64,000 nt of DNA from Nocardioides phosphati (GTDB lineage: Bacteria > Actinomycetota > Actinomycetes > Propionibacteriales > Nocardioidaceae), in the NCBI RefSeq assembly GCF_014646375.1, contig NZ_BMNI01000001.1, positions 269,949 to 333,948 of the forward strand. The letters run 5' to 3'. Within the stretch, counting starts at the first letter, position 1, and each line of letters opens with the position of its first letter. Under the pieces are notes generated by a model. That model was not told where the DNA came from. It worked only from the letters and a program-made list of their open reading frames with translations, and made no database searches. Shown piece after piece: positions 10,142 through 22,535 of the stretch. The position numbers and the translations under genes were made by a program.

Positions 10142-10662
10142 GCATGAGCAACCCCCTGGTCGGCATCGTCATGGGCTCCGACAGCGACTGGCCCACGATG
10201 CAGGCGGCCGCCGACGTCCTCACCGAGTTCGGCGTCCCGTGGGAGGCCGACGTCGTCTCCGCCCACCGCATGCCGGTCGAGATGGTCGACTACGGCAAGG
10301 GCGCTGCGGGGCGTGGCCTCAAGGCGATCATCGCCGGCGCCGGGGGAGCGGCCCACCTGCCCGGCATGCTCGCGTCGCTGACGCCGCTGCCCGTGATCGG
10401 TGTGCCGGTCCCGCTGAAGTACCTCGACGGCATGGACTCCCTGCTCTCGATCGTCCAGATGCCCGCCGGCATCCCGGTCGCCACGGTCGCCATCGGCAAC
10501 GCCAAGAACGCCGGCATCCTCGCCGCGCGCATCCTCGGCACCTCCGACGCCGCGCTGCAGGAGAAGCTCGAGGCGTACGCCGCGGAGCTGTCCGAGCAGG
10601 CGCACGCCAAGGGCAAGGTCGTGCGCGACCACGCCGCCGGAAAGCCGCGGCTCGGCTTCTGA
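10138..10662 (+). CDS. purE: 5-(carboxyamino)imidazole ribonucleotide mutase
   Basis: Converts N5-CAIR to CAIR, the step after PurK. About 174 aa with all class I PurE blocks: [29 protein letters not shown] and [23 protein letters not shown] 10138 overlaps the purK stop (GTGA), the coupling used repeatedly in this window; ATG 10144 is an alternative start two codons later. It converges on the tetR gene, with a short hairpin between them. Confidence 0.95.
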   Translation: MSMSNPLVGIVMGSDSDWPTMQAAADVLTEFGVPWEADVVSAHRMPVEMVDYGKGAAGRGLKAIIAGAGGAAHLPGMLASLTPLPVIGVPVPLKYLDGMDSLLSIVQMPAGIPVATVAIGNAKNAGILAARILGTSDAALQEKLEAYAAELSEQAHAKGKVVRDHAAGKPRLGF

Positions 10663-10677
10663 CCCGGTCCTGACCCG

Positions 10678-10698
10678 CGCCTCGCCTCAGGTGAGGCG
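10678..10698. terminator. Short hairpin between convergent purE and tetR
   Basis: CGCCTCGCC (10678-10686) pairs with GGTGAGGCG (10690-10698) through one G-T wobble and a three-base loop. It overlaps the tetR stop codon. There is no T-run, so this is a plausible but weak bidirectional terminator. Confidence 0.45.
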
Positions 10699-11358
10699 GG
10701 TGAAGTTGCCGTGCTCGTCGACGGCGATGCCGTGCTCGGCGAGCAGGTTCTGCACGACCAGGCCGACCTGGCGCGCGAGCCGGTCCACGAGGGCGTCGCG
10801 CTCCTCGTCCTGGTGGCGCACCCACCAGACGATGCTGGTGTCGACCATGCCCTTGAGGCCGGCGAAGAGCGCGTCGAGCGGCACGCCCTCGTAGCCCGAC
10901 TTCTTCAGGTGCGCCTCGGCGGACTCGACGATCTGGCCGAGGAAGTGGCTGCGCCCTGCGCGGCCGCGCTGCAGGTCACGGGCCTGGCTGCGGCCCATCA
11001 GGAAGAGGAAGAGCCCGGGGTTCTCCTCGGCCCACAGCACGGCCTGGGCGATCGGCTCGCGCGCCCAGTCGACCGCGTCGCGGGCCTCGAGGGCCGGGAG
11101 GACGCGGGCCTTGAGCGACCCCGCGGCGTACCGGGCGACCTCGTGGAGGAGCTCCTCCTTGCTGGAGAAGTGCCGGTAGACGTGCGGACGCGCCACGCCG
11201 GCGATCTCGGCGATCTGGCTCGTGGCAGCGTCGGGGCCGCTCTGCTCGATCGCCACGGCCGCGGCCTGGACGATCCGGTCGCGCACCGGTGCGCGGTGGC
11301 CCTGGCGGCTGCTCGCACGCCGGGCCGCCGTGGTGTCTTCCCACTTCTGCGCCGTCAT
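10687..11358 (-). CDS. TetR family transcriptional regulator
   Basis: 223 aa. The N-terminal helix-turn-helix runs from about residue 22 to 70 (RDRIVQAAAVAIE, ATSQIAEIAGVARPHVYRHFSSKEELL), the standard TetR DNA-binding layout. The rest is the ligand/dimer domain. ATG 11358 is chosen because TAGGTT ends eight bases upstream; a longer frame would run through the operators. It is divergent from an acyl-CoA dehydrogenase, and two copies of a near-palindromic site lie between them. It therefore probably represses itself and the dehydrogenase, with an acyl-CoA or fatty acid as a likely but unproven ligand. Confidence 0.9.
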   Translation of the reverse strand: MTAQKWEDTTAARRASSRQGHRAPVRDRIVQAAAVAIEQSGPDAATSQIAEIAGVARPHVYRHFSSKEELLHEVARYAAGSLKARVLPALEARDAVDWAREPIAQAVLWAEENPGLFLFLMGRSQARDLQRGRAGRSHFLGQIVESAEAHLKKSGYEGVPLDALFAGLKGMVDTSIVWWVRHQDEERDALVDRLARQVGLVVQNLLAEHGIAVDEHGNFTRLT

Positions 11359-11366
11359 GGAACGAG

Positions 11367-11444
11367 AACCTACACCGGGGACACGGTGTACCACTTACCT
11401 CGGTTTCATGCGATGATCGTGCCGTCGGGGTACACGGTGTACCC
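11367..11444. promoter_or_regulatory. Paired operator sites and divergent promoters between tetR and acyl-CoA dehydrogenase
   Basis: A perfect 17-base palindrome GGGTACACGGTGTACCC lies at 11428-11444. Its core ACACGGTGTACC recurs at 11381-11392, 51 bases away. The first copy is also part of a wider inverted repeat, TACACCG (11371-11377) and CGGTGTA (11384-11390). The tetR -10 candidate (TAGGTT on the minus strand, 11367-11372) overlaps the first site. The second site sits where a -35 for the dehydrogenase would be. This arrangement fits a TetR repressor controlling both directions. Confidence 0.8.
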
Positions 11445-11470
11445 ACTCCCTAGCTCTAAAGGACGGACCC

Positions 11471-12640
11471 ATGGCTCGCCCCGTGTCCCGCTGGATGGAC
11501 GAGGACCTCAAGGACTTCCGCGACCTCGCGCGCACCTTCTGCGAGAAGGAGATCAAGCCGAACGTCGAGAACTACATCGCCAACAAGCAGGTCGACCGCG
11601 ACCTGTGGAACAAGGCCGGCGCGCTCGGCCTGCTGTGCACCTCCATCAAGGAGGAGAACGGCGGCGGTGGCGGCACGTTCGCGCACGAGGCGATCCTCAT
11701 CGAGGAGCAGGCGTACGCCGGCGACTCGTCGTGGGGTGCGTCGCTGCACTCCGGCATCGTGGCCCACTACATCGAGGCCTACGGCTCGGACGCCATCAAG
11801 GCCGAGTGGCTGCCGAAGCTCGCCTCCGGCGAGGCCGTGGCCGCGATCGCGATGACCGAGCCCGGCACCGGCTCGGACCTCCAGAACGTGAAGACGAAGG
11901 CGCTGAAGGACGGCGACGACTACGTCATCAACGGCTCCAAGACCTTCATCACCAACGGCGCCCAGGCGGACGTCGTCGTGGTGGTCGCGAAGACGAACCC
12001 GGAGGAGGCCGCGTCCGGCATCTCCCTGATCGTCGTCCCGACCTCGACCCCCGGCTTCGGCCGAGGTCGCGTGCTCGACAAGATCGGCATGAAGGGCCAG
12101 GACACCTCCGAGCTCTTCTTCGAGGACTGCCGCGTGCCGCAGGCCAACCTGCTGGGCGCCGAAGAGGGCCAGGGCTTCATCCAGCTGATGATGCAGCTCC
12201 CGCAGGAGCGCCTGATCGTCGCGACGTCCAACGTCGCCGCGATGGAGGCCCTGCTCGACCTGACGCTCGAGTACACCGAGAACCGCCAGGCCTTCGGCAA
12301 GGCGATCGGCAAGTTCCAGAACACCAAGTTCAAGCTGGCCGAGATCGCCACTGAGGCCCGCGTCGCGCGCGCCTTCCTCGACGAGTGCATCGAGCGCCAC
12401 ATCAAGGGCGAGCTCGACATCGAGTCGGCCGCGATGGTCAAGCTCTGGTGCTCCGAGCGGGCCCAGAAGGTCGCCGACATGTGCCTCCAGCTGCACGGCG
12501 GCTACGGCTACATGAACGAGTACCCCGTCGCCCGCGCCTGGGCCGACCTGCGCATCTCGCAGATCTACGCGGGCACCTCGGAGATCATGAAGGAGATCAT
12601 CTCCCGCTTCCTGAAGTCGGGTGACGTGATCCCGCGCTGA
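11471..12640 (+). CDS. Acyl-CoA dehydrogenase (FadE25-like)
   Basis: FAD enzyme of 389 aa that introduces the alpha-beta double bond in acyl-CoA during beta-oxidation or branched-chain degradation. Features are AIAMTEPGTGSDL (FAD/substrate loop), the beta domain with YVINGSKTFITNG, RQAFGKAIGKFQN, and the C-terminal LHGGYGYMNEYPVAR and YAGTSEIMKEII blocks. The likely catalytic glutamate lies in the region between these last two. The ATG follows AAAGGA by about nine bases. A TetR repressor is divergent with operators between. Its position near purE and accD5 resembles fadE25 in mycobacteria. Chain-length specificity cannot be read. Confidence 0.92.
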   Translation: MARPVSRWMDEDLKDFRDLARTFCEKEIKPNVENYIANKQVDRDLWNKAGALGLLCTSIKEENGGGGGTFAHEAILIEEQAYAGDSSWGASLHSGIVAHYIEAYGSDAIKAEWLPKLASGEAVAAIAMTEPGTGSDLQNVKTKALKDGDDYVINGSKTFITNGAQADVVVVVAKTNPEEAASGISLIVVPTSTPGFGRGRVLDKIGMKGQDTSELFFEDCRVPQANLLGAEEGQGFIQLMMQLPQERLIVATSNVAAMEALLDLTLEYTENRQAFGKAIGKFQNTKFKLAEIATEARVARAFLDECIERHIKGELDIESAAMVKLWCSERAQKVADMCLQLHGGYGYMNEYPVARAWADLRISQIYAGTSEIMKEIISRFLKSGDVIPR

Positions 12641-12656
12641 TCATGCGCGAGCCTGG

Positions 12657-12686
12657 GGGCCGGTCACCGTCGAAGGTGGCCGGCCC
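12657..12686. terminator. Bidirectional hairpin between acyl-CoA dehydrogenase and usp
   Basis: GGGCCGGTCACC (12657-12668) pairs with GGTGGCCGGCCC (12675-12686): 12 pairs including one wobble, with a six-base loop. It lies between two convergent genes. No U-tract, as is common in GC-rich actinobacteria. Confidence 0.7.
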
Positions 12687-12711
12687 TCAGCTGTTCGCGA
12701 ACGTTCCGGCC

Positions 12712-13575
12712 TCACGGGGCCGAGGCGCCCTGGGGAACGACGGCGACCGGGACGTTGGCGTGGTGCAGCACCGCACGCCGTACCGACCCCAGGCCCCGGT
12801 GTCGCCGCCCCACCACGAGGAGCCGCGCCTGCGCGCCGCGGTAGAGCAGCACGTCAGCCGGGTGACCGGCCTCCTCGACCACGCGGACCTTCAGGTCCGG
12901 ACGGTGCTCCTGTTCGGCCGCCACCGCGTCGCGGACCCGGGAGTCCAGGCCCGGCGCGGGTGGCACCTGGCGTATGCCGAGGCCCTCGCGGTCCCAGGCG
13001 AGGACCGGAGAGGTGTCCACGGCGTGCACGACCTCGAGCGGCGAGCGGGTGCGGGTCGCCTCTGCGAAGGCCCAGTGCAGTACGGCGTGATCGCCTGCCT
13101 GGTCCGCCGCAAGACCGACGACGACGGGGTCGTTGTCCGGGTGGGCCTCCGCCGTCCAGCGTGCCGGGACCACCACCACCGGTCGGGGGGCGTGGCCGGT
13201 GAGCGCACTCGAGACCGAGCCCAGGAGGGCCCGTCCGAAGCCACCGAGCCCGCGCGAGCCGACCACCGTGCCGACCGCATCCACCGATGCGGCGGTCAGG
13301 CACTCGACAGCGTTGCCGAAGGCGACGTTCGCGCTCACCTCGAGCGAGGGGTGGGCGTTCCGGACCGACCGGGCGAGCTCGCCGAGCAGGCTCTCCTCGG
13401 GATCGTCCGGCGCGGCGACGTACGGCGGCAGGGTGCCGGCTCCCTGGACGACGGCCAGCAGCTCGAGACGAGCGCCGAGACCGGCTGCCCACCGCGACGC
13501 GTAGTCGACGGCTGGTGCGTTCTCGCGCGAGCCGTCGACCCCGACCACGACGCAGCGGCGTCCCGAGGTCGGCAT
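12712..13575 (-). CDS. Tandem universal stress protein (two UspA domains)
   Basis: 287 aa with two Usp domains. The first starts CVVVGVDGSRENAPAVDYA and ends with the ATP-binding GSRGLGGFGRALLGSVS (G-2x-G-9x-G-S type). The second starts DPVVVGLAAD and ends VVGRRHRGLGSVRRAVLHH, a less canonical nucleotide loop. Such tandem proteins are part of dormancy or hypoxia responses in other actinobacteria. ATG 13575 begins one base upstream of the Hsp20 stop codon, so the two stress genes form an operon with hsp20 first. Confidence 0.9.
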   Translation of the reverse strand: MPTSGRRCVVVGVDGSRENAPAVDYASRWAAGLGARLELLAVVQGAGTLPPYVAAPDDPEESLLGELARSVRNAHPSLEVSANVAFGNAVECLTAASVDAVGTVVGSRGLGGFGRALLGSVSSALTGHAPRPVVVVPARWTAEAHPDNDPVVVGLAADQAGDHAVLHWAFAEATRTRSPLEVVHAVDTSPVLAWDREGLGIRQVPPAPGLDSRVRDAVAAEQEHRPDLKVRVVEEAGHPADVLLYRGAQARLLVVGRRHRGLGSVRRAVLHHANVPVAVVPQGASAP

Positions 13576-13576
13576 C

Positions 13577-14032
13577 TCAGGCCGTCGCTGTCGCCGCGGT
13601 CCCCGCCGTCGGGGCCTCCGCCGTCGGGGCCTCGGCACCGGCACGTTGCACGGGGACGACGATGCTCGTCGGCGCCTGGAGCATCGGCAGGGTCACCTCG
13701 AGCACGCCGGCGTCGTACGTCGCGGTGATGTCGTGCTCCTCGCAGTTGAGCGGGAGCCGGAGGCTGCGTGCGAAGGAGCCGTAACGGAACTCGCTGCGGC
13801 CGTGCTCGTGCCGGGTCTCCTGACGCCGGCCGCGGATGGTCAGGAGGTCCCCGTCGATCCGGACGTCGATGTCACTGTCCGGGTCGACTCCGGGCAGCTC
13901 GGCGCGGACGACGTAGTGGCCGTCGTGGACGAACTCCTCCACCCGGATCGGGGCGGTCTCGTCGGCGTGCCCGGATTCCTCGAAGCGGGACAGGAGGTCC
14001 CCGAAGGTCGTCGCTCGGGTGGGTGTGGTCAT
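13577..14032 (-). CDS. hsp20: Hsp20/alpha-crystallin small heat-shock protein
   Basis: ATP-independent holdase chaperone, 151 aa. The alpha-crystallin domain runs from about residue 38 to 128: YVVRAELPGVDPDSDIDV, LLTIRGRR, the FARSLRLP segment and GVLEVTLPM. An alanine/threonine-rich tail follows, with a short EAPTAEAPTA repetition. ATG 14032 has GAGGAG about eight bases upstream. It is co-transcribed with the universal stress gene. No HrcA or HspR operator was recognised in the 112-base upstream gap. Confidence 0.92.
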   Translation of the reverse strand: MTTPTRATTFGDLLSRFEESGHADETAPIRVEEFVHDGHYVVRAELPGVDPDSDIDVRIDGDLLTIRGRRQETRHEHGRSEFRYGSFARSLRLPLNCEEHDITATYDAGVLEVTLPMLQAPTSIVVPVQRAGAEAPTAEAPTAGTAATATA

Positions 14033-14144
14033 CGCTCTGCTCCTCTCGGCGACCGGTGACGTGCGTCGCCGGTTCCTCCACCCTGCGTCCGGCAGACGCC
14101 CGCAGTGGAGGGCCGAAGGTCGGAGGACCGCGGGCCCAGGGGCG

Positions 14145-15365
14145 CTAGCGGGCGAGGCCGGACTCCGTGCAGAGCCCCCTGCCGACGTCGCCGGTGCGGT
14201 CCTGGCGGATCAGCCGGAACATCCGCCGCGAGCGGTCGGTGTCCCAGTGGACGGCGAGGTCGGAGATGGGGACGCCGCAGCTCAGGTCCGGGCTGGTCAT
14301 CGCGAGCGCGAAGCGGCCCAGCGCCCAGGCCGAGGTGCCGTCGGAGACGGTCAGCGTCGAGGCACCCGCGTGGGTGAGCTGCCAGTAGCGGACCGGGTTG
14401 ATGACCGACCAGGGCGAGACGGCCTTCTTGCCGACCGCGTTGACGACCTCGCGCTGGTGCCGGGCGCGGTCGAGGTCGCCGAGCCGCTGGGCGTGGCGCG
14501 AGCGGGAGTAGGCGAGGGCGGTGAGGCCGTCGACCTCCTGGCAGCCCTTCTTGATGTGCAGCCGCGCGTCGCGGTCGTCCATCCGCTTGTCGGGACAGAT
14601 CTCGATGCCCCCGACGGCGTCCACCACGTCGACGAAGCCGCCGAAGCCGATCTGGATGACGTCGTCGATGCGGATCCCGGTGTCCTGCTCGATCGTCTGC
14701 ACGAGGAGCTTCGGGCCGCCGTACGCGTAGGCGGCGTTGATCTTGGTGGTGCCGTGGCCCGGCACCGCGACGAGGGAGTCGCGCGGGATCGACATCAGCA
14801 GGTCGGGCCCGGAGCCGATGTGGAGCAGCATGATGCTGTCGGTGCGCGCGCTGGAGCGGTCGCCGGCGCGGATCGCGCGCTTCTGCGCCTCGGTCAGCCC
14901 ATCGGCCTTGTCCGACCCGAGCACGAGGTACGTCGTGCCCGGCTGCGCGGCGGGCCGGTCACCCGCGGGGAACGCGGCCACGTGCTCGATCTTCTGCATC
15001 GCGAGCAGCGGTGTCACCACGAGGAAGGCGATCCACAGGACCAGCAGTGCCAGGATCCGGCGCTTCCACGAGCCGCCCGAGCGCGGCGGCCGCGAGGGCC
15101 GCGCGGGAGGAGCGGTGGGGCGGCGCGGCGGGGCCGGGGGAGCAGGGGGCTCGTAGGCGGTGGGCCGTGAAGGGGCGGTGCGGGGGCGCTGGCGCCCGGT
15201 GCCCTCCGGCGGCAGGACGACCGGCATCACGCGGGTCTCGTCGGACTGCGGGAGGGGGCGCTTCTGTCCTCCGCCCACGTCGGTGGCACGGGTATCGTCG
15301 GGGTCGCCGTAGAGCCAGCGGTACTCCGGCGTGCCCGGCTGGGGAGGATCGCGCCGCTCTGCCAT
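14145..15365 (-). CDS. LytR-CpsA-Psr (LCP) family cell-wall polymer ligase
   Basis: 406 aa. A cytoplasmic proline/arginine-rich N-terminus (about 1-100) is followed by one membrane helix (RILALLVLWIAFLVV, about 104-122) and an extracellular LCP domain. The domain has LVLGSDK, ARTDSIMLLHIG with the conserved Arg and Asp, SIPRDSLV, INAAYAYGG and LAYSRSRH. LCP proteins transfer lipid-linked glycopolymers to peptidoglycan. TAGCGT ends eight bases before the ATG, so it is probably leaderless. It is divergent from the thioesterase gene with overlapping promoters. The galactan genes downstream suggest a substrate, but this is inference. Confidence 0.92.
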   Translation of the reverse strand: MAERRDPPQPGTPEYRWLYGDPDDTRATDVGGGQKRPLPQSDETRVMPVVLPPEGTGRQRPRTAPSRPTAYEPPAPPAPPRRPTAPPARPSRPPRSGGSWKRRILALLVLWIAFLVVTPLLAMQKIEHVAAFPAGDRPAAQPGTTYLVLGSDKADGLTEAQKRAIRAGDRSSARTDSIMLLHIGSGPDLLMSIPRDSLVAVPGHGTTKINAAYAYGGPKLLVQTIEQDTGIRIDDVIQIGFGGFVDVVDAVGGIEICPDKRMDDRDARLHIKKGCQEVDGLTALAYSRSRHAQRLGDLDRARHQREVVNAVGKKAVSPWSVINPVRYWQLTHAGASTLTVSDGTSAWALGRFALAMTSPDLSCGVPISDLAVHWDTDRSRRMFRLIRQDRTGDVGRGLCTESGLAR

Positions 15366-15373
15366 GGCCCCAG

Positions 15374-15383
15374 ACGCTACCGT
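15374..15383. promoter_or_regulatory. Overlapping divergent -10 elements (LCP gene and thioesterase gene)
   Basis: On the minus strand TAGCGT (15379 to 15374) ends eight bases before the LCP ATG. On the plus strand TACCGT (15378-15383) ends eight bases before the thioesterase ATG. The two boxes share two base pairs in a 26-base intergenic gap, so any -35 elements must lie inside the opposite coding sequence. Confidence 0.55.
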
Positions 15384-15391
15384 GCGGTCCC

Positions 15392-15901
15392 ATGAACGAG
15401 CTTCACCTGGGGACCCTGCCCGCGTCGTACTCCCGCGTCGAGCTGGCGATGGTCATGGAGCGCACGCGCGCCAACCTCCACGGCAACGTCCACGGCGGCG
15501 AGATCATGAAGCTGGTCGACTCCACGGCGGGTGCGGTCGCGCAGCGGCACAGCGGCGGCCTGGCCGTGACCGCCGCGATGGACGAGATGGCCTTCCTCCG
15601 CCCCGTGCACGTCGGCGACATCCTGCGGACGTTCGCCCAGGTCAACTGGGCCGGCTCGTCGTCGATGGAGATCGGCGTCCGGGTCGAGGCCGAGCCGTGG
15701 GACGACCCGAGCACCCCGCTGCACGTCGCCTCGGCGTACCTCGTCTTCGTGGCGGTCGACGGCAACGGGCGCGCCCGCAAGATCCCCGGTCTCGGGCCCG
15801 AGACCCCCGACGAGGTACGCCGCCAGCGCGAGGCCGAGATCCGGCGCGCACACCGGCTCTCCGCGAAGGCCGAGATCCTGAAGTCGCGCGACGGCTCGTG
15901 A
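15392..15901 (+). CDS. Hotdog-fold acyl-CoA thioesterase
   Basis: 169 aa, one hotdog domain of the cytosolic acyl-CoA thioesterase (YciA/BFIT) type. It hydrolyses acyl-CoA to fatty acid and CoA. NLHGNVHGGEIMKLVD contains the conserved Asn-x-x-G-x-x-HGG-x-x-M and the helix acidic residue. VTAAMDEMAFLRPVHVGD is the second conserved block. An upstream frame is open, but ATG 15392 has a TACCGT box eight bases ahead. The basic C-terminal helix is usual. The position opposite an LCP gene carries no clear functional link. Confidence 0.88.
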   Translation: MNELHLGTLPASYSRVELAMVMERTRANLHGNVHGGEIMKLVDSTAGAVAQRHSGGLAVTAAMDEMAFLRPVHVGDILRTFAQVNWAGSSSMEIGVRVEAEPWDDPSTPLHVASAYLVFVAVDGNGRARKIPGLGPETPDEVRRQREAEIRRAHRLSAKAEILKSRDGS

Positions 15902-15987
15902 GCACCACGGCGCGGCGCGCCGTCTGTGACAGGTGTGACTGGTGATACTTGGCGGCAACTTCCCCTGCCGATGAGAAAGGCCGTCCG

Positions 15988-17451
15988 ATGCCGCCCGTCC
16001 TTCCCCCCGGGTCGCACCTGAGCAGCCGCGAGCACGAGCGCGCGGCGCGGATCCGCTTCCGCCGCGCGATCACGCTCATGCTGATGACGCTGGTCCTGCC
16101 CGGCTCGGCCCAGCTCGTCGCGGGCAACCGCAAGGTCGGCCGGATCGCGCTGCGGATCGTGCTGCTCCTGGCCGGCTTCGGCCTCCTCCTCGGGCTCGTC
16201 GGCCTCCTCTGGCACGGCCTCCTCTTCTGGCTTGCCACGAGGACGTGGGCGCTGGCCCTCCTGCGCCTCGGCCTGATCGTCGGCGCCGTCTCCTGGTTCC
16301 TCCTGCTCGTCGACGCCTGGCGCCTCGGCCAGCCGCTCACCCTGGTGAAGAACCACCGCCTCGCGATGACCGGCCTCAACGCGGTGCTCACCTTCGCGGT
16401 CGCGGGCACCCTGCTCTTCAGCGCCCACCTCGTCGGCGCCAGCCGCATCGCGCTGCTCAACGCCTCCGGCCACGGTGGCGACGGCACCGCCAACGACGGC
16501 CGCTACAACGTGCTGCTGCTCGGCGGCGACTCCGGTGCCAGCCGCTGGGGCATGCGCCCCGACTCCCTGCAGGTCGCCAGCGTCGACGCCGAGACCGGTC
16601 GCACCGTCCTGATCGGCCTGCCGCGCAACATGGAGAACTTCCACTTCGCGCCCGGCTCCGTCATGGACAAGGCCTTCCCCGACGGCTTCGACTGCGACGG
16701 CTGCTACCTCAACGGCGTCTCGACCTGGGCGGGCGACCACACCAGCCTCTTCCCGGGTTCCAAGGACCCCGGCATCGACGCGACCGTCCAGGCGGTCGAG
16801 GGCATCACCGGCCTCAAGATCAACTACTGGGCGATGGTCAACCTCCAGGGCTTCCGCGACGTGGTCAACGCCGTCGGCGGTGTGAAGCTCCACGTGCGCG
16901 AGCCGATCCCGGTCGGCCTCCCCGGTGACAGCTTCTACACGCACCTCAAGACCGGCTACTACAAGCTCAACGGCTTCGAGGCGCTCTGGTACGCCCGGGC
17001 CCGCCACGACTCCGACGACTACTCCCGCATGGCGCGCCAGAAGTGCATGATCAACGCCCTCGCGCAGCAGGTCAGCCCCACGACGGTGGTCCGCAAGCTC
17101 GGCGCGATCAGCGAGGCGACGAGCGGCCTGATCAAGTCCAACATCCCGTCGGGCGACTTCGGCAAGCTCGTGCCGCTGGCGATGAAGGCGCGCTCGCAGA
17201 AGATCTCGACGCTCTCGCTCGTCCCGCCGCTGGTCAAGGACACCGCCCACCCGGACATGGCCTTCATCCAGTCGAAGGTGAAGCACGCGATCGACAAGGC
17301 CGAGGGCAAGGCCGGCAAGCCGTCGGGCAAGACCGTCGTCCCGTCGACCACGGCGGCGCCCAACGGCGAGACCCAGCGCGGCGGCTCGATCGGCACCCGC
17401 GAGACGGGCTACGCCGCCAACGAGAGCACCGACCTCTCGTCGGCGTGCTGA
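15988..17451 (+). CDS. LCP family protein with multi-helix N-terminal membrane domain
   Basis: 487 aa. Unlike the single-helix LCP at 14145, the first 150 residues hold about four hydrophobic helices, starting with TLMLMTLVLPGSAQLVAG, a motif seen in small membrane domains. The LCP domain follows from about 170: NVLLLGGDSGASRWGMRPDSL with the conserved Arg-Pro-Asp, GLPRNM, NGVSTWAG, INYWAMVNLQGFRDVVNAVGG and LWYARARHDSDDYSRMARQ. The C-terminus is a Ser/Thr/Gly-rich tail. It heads the galactan gene run and is the best candidate to attach the exported galactan to peptidoglycan. AAAGG lies seven bases before the ATG. Confidence 0.9.
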   Translation: MPPVLPPGSHLSSREHERAARIRFRRAITLMLMTLVLPGSAQLVAGNRKVGRIALRIVLLLAGFGLLLGLVGLLWHGLLFWLATRTWALALLRLGLIVGAVSWFLLLVDAWRLGQPLTLVKNHRLAMTGLNAVLTFAVAGTLLFSAHLVGASRIALLNASGHGGDGTANDGRYNVLLLGGDSGASRWGMRPDSLQVASVDAETGRTVLIGLPRNMENFHFAPGSVMDKAFPDGFDCDGCYLNGVSTWAGDHTSLFPGSKDPGIDATVQAVEGITGLKINYWAMVNLQGFRDVVNAVGGVKLHVREPIPVGLPGDSFYTHLKTGYYKLNGFEALWYARARHDSDDYSRMARQKCMINALAQQVSPTTVVRKLGAISEATSGLIKSNIPSGDFGKLVPLAMKARSQKISTLSLVPPLVKDTAHPDMAFIQSKVKHAIDKAEGKAGKPSGKTVVPSTTAAPNGETQRGGSIGTRETGYAANESTDLSSAC

Positions 17452-17469
17452 CGCCCTAGGGTGTACGCC

Positions 17470-18398
17470 GTGACGCCGACGCCCGCCGCCCCCCGCATCG
17501 TGGCGGTCGTCGTCACCTACAACCGTGTGGCGCTCCTGCAGCGGCTCGTGCCGCGCCTGCGGAGCATCGCCGGGCTCGACCAGATCATCGTGGTCGACAA
17601 CGCCTCCACGGACGGCACGCCGGAGTGGCTCGCGTCCGCCGCGCAGGAGCCCGGCACCCTCCTCCATGCGCACCTGATGACGAGCAACACCGGGGGAGCG
17701 GGCGGCTTCCACGACGGGCTGCAGGCCGCGATCGAGGGCACCGACGCCGACCTGGTCTGGCTGATGGACGATGACGGCCTGCCCGACCCCGACTGCCTGG
17801 CGACCCTCCTGGAGCACCGCGACCTCGACTTCTGGGGCCCCGTCGTGGTCGACGAGGACGACCCGCAGCGGCTGGTCTTCCCGATCCGCCTGCCCGGCGG
17901 CACCTCGGTGGCGCACGACCGGGCGGCCGTCTCCCGCGCCGCGCGCGACGGCCTGCTCGACGACATCGTCATCCCCTTCAACGGCATCCTCGTCACCCGC
18001 GCCCTCGTCGAGAAGATCGGCTACCCGCGCGCCGAGTTCTTCATCTGGGGCGACGACCACGAGTACCGCCTGCGTGCGGAGAAAGCCGGGGCCCGCATCG
18101 CCACCGTCACCGACGCCGTCGTCCGCCACCCGTCGGTGGGAGAGCTGGGCACGCCCATGGCGTTCGGCCGCACGACGTACAACCACACGCCCAGCGACCT
18201 CAAGCACTACTGCATGGCCCGCAACAACGTGGTCAACCTCCGCGACTACCGCGGCTGGCTGTTCGTGCTCGCCTTCGTGCTCAAGACGGTGTGGTTCTAC
18301 GCGTTCACCCGGCCGAGCCTGCAGCGTCTCCGGCTCAGCGCCGAGGGCATCGCCGCCGGCGTGCGCGACGACTTCACGGGCCACCTGAGGTTCCTCGC

Positions 18399-18402
<4 letters not shown>
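17470..18402 (+). CDS. GT2 family glycosyltransferase, GlfT1-like (first of two)
   Basis: 310 aa, GT-A fold, soluble or peripheral. It begins VAVVVTYNRVALLQRLV, then IIVVDNASTDGT, a GGAGGFHDGL nucleotide-sugar motif, the metal-binding WLMDDDG and WGDDHEYRLRAEKAG near the acceptor site. The GGAGGF and RNNVVNLRDY segments recall the galactofuranosyltransferase GlfT1, which primes the galactan on the decaprenyl linker. GTG 17470 is preferred over GTG 17461 because TAGGGT ends seven bases upstream of it. It overlaps the next glycosyltransferase (GTGA). The exact sugar and linkage are inferred. Confidence 0.85.

Positions 18403-22531
<4,129 letters not shown>

Positions 22532-22535
<4 letters not shown>

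Noticed and set aside
15925-15949. TGTGAC/GATACT promoter before the multi-helix LCP gene
   Set aside because: The spacing of 13 bases is too short for a normal sigma-70 promoter.
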